This document shows, one piece after another, positions 4,167-6,605 of a stretch of 6,605 nt of DNA. Source of the DNA: Pseudomonadota bacterium (GTDB lineage: Bacteria > Myxococcota > Bradymonadia > UBA4248); NCBI GenBank assembly GCA_017613855.1, contig JAGACY010000481.1, positions 1-6,605 of the forward strand. The letters are read 5' to 3'. The position numbers and the translations under genes were made by a program. The notes under the pieces were generated by a model. The model was not told where the DNA came from. It made no database searches and saw only the letters and a list, made by a program, of their open reading frames with translations. Every line of letters begins with the position of its first letter. The stretch's first letter is position 1.

Positions 4167-6605
4167 TCAGCATTTAATCCCTGCTGCTTTCAATATAGCA
4201 ATCACTTCCTGATTTTGGGTTTGTTCAGACAGCTTCTTGTTACCCTCGCACAAAACGTTGACATCTGCACCGAGTTCTATAGCAATCTTAATAGATTCGA
4301 TAAACTCTTTATCAAAATATCCATCCCCTCTGGATGTCATTTCGACGGCCTGTTCCAATATGGATTGCTCAGCGACCTCACCTGTACTTAATAGCTCGAC
4401 TCTTCTTTTGTGATTAATATTGGCCCCCGCCTGAACTAAAATCCGGGCACTTTCTCTCTTTTCGGATATTGCCATATTTAAACTTTTTAAACTTGTCAGA
4501 ATATTAAACAAAGCAGTTTCGTCATAATAACCTTTGGCTTCGGGGTCTGCGCCTGCAGCGATGAGCAGTCTGAGAGATTCCGGATTCTCGGCGAGTTTTA
4601 GAATAGGGTTATATTTTGCATTTCCGCCATTGGGGTCTGCACCTGCGGCAAGCAGGATTTTTACCATTTCCGGATTATCGGATAGTTCTAATATAGATTC
4701 TTGGTTGGGTTGATGATATCCACACAACATATTGATATCCGCACCGAGTTCTATGGCGAATTTTACGGCTTCAAAATCATTGTCACGCGCGCTGGTGCAA
4801 AGAATGGTTTCTTCAGCATAATCACCATGATTGGTGATATGATTGATATGGTTGATATCCGCACCGGCATTGACAAGCATCCGCGCAACTTCCCGATTCT
4901 TTTCTATTGCCATATTCCTTCTAAGCGCAACAAACAAAGCGGTAAAGCCATCCATTGTTTGGGCATTGGGATCGGCACCGGCATCAAGGAGCAGCCTCAC
5001 AGCTTCCGGATATCTCAATGCATTTATAAGAGGAAGATCATCGGGCAGACGAACTGTCTTTTCTTTATCGTCTGGCCAGTGAGACTCGCCACCGTTCGGA
5101 TTGGCCCCGGCAGCGAGCAATAATTGAATCGTTTCGAGATCGTCAGTTTCTGTTAAAGGGACGGTTCCATCGTATGCAGATGCATTGACATCCGCGCCGG
5201 CCTCGATAAGCAGTTTGATGATTTCTCTGTTGTTGTCGATACTGCTTTTTCGTAATTCCTTAACCGTATCTACTGTTTTTTGGTCTATCGCAGAATCACC
5301 ATAATAAACCATGGTCATGATGGTTTCTTCGTCAATGCCCATTGCATTGGCATTCGCCATAAAATCCTGTTCGGTGTTTTCGGATCGCATCAGAACTGTC
5401 CGTCCGCGCCATCCCGTCGCATTCAAATCGGCTCCGGCTTTGATGAGAAGCTTGATGACGTCCTGATTGTTCGTCCAAAGAAGTGCATTTTCGCTGCCCT
5501 CTGCATCAGAGATAAAGTGTTCGGGGCCTTCTTTTTTTCGGGGATCTTCTGCCTTCAGTCCAATGTTGTTTTGGATGAGCTGTGTGGCCAATTCGACATC
5601 TGCGATTTCCCATAAGTTGCGATAGCTGTCTTTTGGGTCAAGTTTTGCGCCGGACTTGAGCAGAAGTTTGGCGTCATCCAGGCGTTTGGCGTTATGGAGC
5701 GGGGTATAGCCGTACTGATCTTTGGCATTGATATCCAGACCATTTTGAATCAGAGTGTCTCGGATCCTTTGGGATGAAGTTAAAATGAGTGACGCCCCCT
5801 TACGCGTCGACTCGATTTTTGCACCGGATTGGATGAGAAATTCGACAAGTTCGGCATTTTCTTGTGCAACAGCCATATCCAACGCCGTTGTTCCTGGTTC
5901 CAGAACCCCATCCAGGGCAAACTCGTCCACGCCCCGAACAGCGCCGAGTGGCCTGTGTGTGGCTTCGGCTGCCGCATTGACATCATAGCCCGCCTGAATA
6001 AGCATTTTTGCGGTCTTCACGTCTTTGGCCAGGATAAGAGGCGTCGAGTTGAAATAGTCGGTATGAATGTCGAAGCCGGCATCCAGCAGGGCGCGCATTT
6101 TTCCTTCGTTTACATGGGTAAACAAAATGCCGTTCTCGGTCACCGGGTTCACTTCGGCACCTTTGGCAAGCAGCATTTTTACGCATTCTTCGTCTGGTGC
6201 AACCGATAATGGCGTCAGACCATCTTTTGATTTGGCGTTTACATCCGCCCCGTGTTCAATCAGGTATTGCGCAATCGCTTTATCCCCATTGCCCAGAGCA
6301 AGAATCAGCGGTGTGATTTCGTATGCGAGGGATTTGGCATTGACGTTGGCTCCTCTTTCGACGAGAGCCTTAACCTGATCGAGTGTCCATGCCAGCATGA
6401 GGGGGGTGTATCCCATGTAGGCATAGTCTAAAGCGACTGTAAAGGGCAGTGATTCCTGCTTGCCCTCTTCGTTTATTTCCGCACCGGCAGCCAGAAGCTG
6501 CTGTACCTGTCCGTTATCTTTCTTCAGAATTCGGCTAAGAAACAAGGCATGCATGAGCACGGAGTTACCAGCGTGGGCCACCGCATTGACGTCGGCACCG
6601 GCATC
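4167..6605 (-). CDS. Large ankyrin-repeat protein, C-terminal part (starts beyond right edge)
   Basis: The reading frame is open to the right edge and encodes at least 812 residues, ending AAGIKC. A GTG at 6581 is not the start: the eight codons upstream of it read DAGADVNA, an ankyrin repeat end. About 22 repeats can be counted by their [L/I]-[L/I]-x-x-GA-[D/N/E]-x-N signature, for example LLAAGAEIN, LVERGANVN, LIEHGADVN, LLIKAGADLN, LLIEAGADVN and FAIELGADIN. The TPL helix-start motif appears in several (YTPLML, LTPLSV, YTPLHN). Repeats are irregular, with inserts around residues 203-232 and 403-450 counted from the GTG. A four-repeat block is duplicated near the C-terminus. Such proteins are protein-binding scaffolds; no enzymatic domain, signal peptide or membrane segment is visible in this part. 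Localisation and partner are unknown because the N-terminus lies outside. It converges on the decayed plus-strand gene. Confidence 0.93.
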   Translation of the reverse strand, partial: DAGADVNAVAHAGNSVLMHALFLSRILKKDNGQVQQLLAAGAEINEEGKQESLPFTVALDYAYMGYTPLMLAWTLDQVKALVERGANVNAKSLAYEITPLILALGNGDKAIAQYLIEHGADVNAKSKDGLTPLSVAPDEECVKMLLAKGAEVNPVTENGILFTHVNEGKMRALLDAGFDIHTDYFNSTPLILAKDVKTAKMLIQAGYDVNAAAEATHRPLGAVRGVDEFALDGVLEPGTTALDMAVAQENAELVEFLIQSGAKIESTRKGASLILTSSQRIRDTLIQNGLDINAKDQYGYTPLHNAKRLDDAKLLLKSGAKLDPKDSYRNLWEIADVELATQLIQNNIGLKAEDPRKKEGPEHFISDAEGSENALLWTNNQDVIKLLIKAGADLNATGWRGRTVLMRSENTEQDFMANANAMGIDEETIMTMVYYGDSAIDQKTVDTVKELRKSSIDNNREIIKLLIEAGADVNASAYDGTVPLTETDDLETIQLLLAAGANPNGGESHWPDDKEKTVRLPDDLPLINALRYPEAVRLLLDAGADPNAQTMDGFTALFVALRRNMAIEKNREVARMLVNAGADINHINHITNHGDYAEETILCTSARDNDFEAVKFAIELGADINMLCGYHQPNQESILELSDNPEMVKILLAAGADPNGGNAKYNPILKLAENPESLRLLIAAGADPEAKGYYDETALFNILTSLKSLNMAISEKRESARILVQAGANINHKRRVELLSTGEVAEQSILEQAVEMTSRGDGYFDKEFIESIKIAIELGADVNVLCEGNKKLSEQTQNQEVIAILKAAGIKC
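4245..5138 (-). repeat. Duplicated block of four ankyrin repeats within the ankyrin gene
   Basis: Block A (5138 down to about 4674) and block B (about 4673 down to 4245) carry the same order of landmarks. These are LLAAGAN/DPNGG, then LLxAGADPNAQ/PEAK, then a long insert-containing repeat NMAIEKNREVARMLVNAGAD versus NMAISEKRESARILVQAGAN, then AEE/AEQ...FAIELGADINMLC versus IAIELGADVNVLC. DNA identity persists locally: GCACCGAGTTCTAT occurs in both on the plus strand at the equivalent place. This indicates a segmental duplication of about 145 codons rather than independent consensus repeats. Confidence 0.75.

Noticed and set aside
4701..6378. Several plus-strand open frames opposite the ankyrin gene
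   Set aside because: All are shadows of the ankyrin codons, with no ribosome binding sites or domain content.
6579..6581. GTG as the start of the ankyrin protein
   Set aside because: The frame is open to the window edge and the eight preceding codons encode DAGADVNA, a canonical ankyrin segment, so the gene begins further right.

Overview
The window looks like a chromosomal segment of a bacterium with moderate GC content. The best clue to its lineage is the protein encoded at 2156-3499. Its C-terminal domain has the two-cysteine pattern, ending in a 'YPF-x-F' motif, of the AgmX/PglI C-terminal family, which is best known from Myxococcota and related former Deltaproteobacteria. A Myxococcota-like host is therefore an inference from one domain, not a firm assignment.

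Layout, left to right. (1) Positions 1-638, minus strand: the N-terminal 212 codons of DNA gyrase subunit A (gyrA). It has an excellent ribosome binding site and a candidate promoter embedded in a GCCGAC/GTCGGC dyad. (2) Positions 639-1113: a long intergenic stretch with a perfect 7-bp dyad, four tandem copies of a TATTCAC heptamer and the first copy of a 54-68 nt repeated promoter/leader element. (3) Positions 1114-1501, plus strand: a small protein with ten cysteines in three related modules. Its natural start and secretion signal appear to be broken. (4) Positions 1561-1905, minus strand: an orphan C-terminal piece of a DUF1703-type AAA-ATPase/PD-(D/E)XK nuclease protein, cut off next to a GC-rich palindrome. 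(5) The second copy of the repeated promoter/leader element (2005-2072) lies upstream of a membrane-anchored envelope protein (2156-3499) with three carboxypeptidase-regulatory-like beta domains and the AgmX/PglI-type tail. (6) Positions 3500-4059: decayed coding sequence in which protein-like stretches move between all three plus-strand frames. (7) Positions 4167-6605, minus strand: a very large ankyrin-repeat protein that enters from beyond the right edge. It has about 22 repeats, including a duplicated block of four.

The genes do not form one operon or pathway. gyrA is housekeeping; the rest reads as accessory sequence with remnants. The element duplicated upstream of two unrelated, probably exported proteins suggests shared expression. 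The most interesting signals are that repeated promoter/leader, the three-module cysteine-rich protein with the disrupted start, and the four-ankyrin super-repeat. I see no defence island, CRISPR array, complete transposon or RNA gene.
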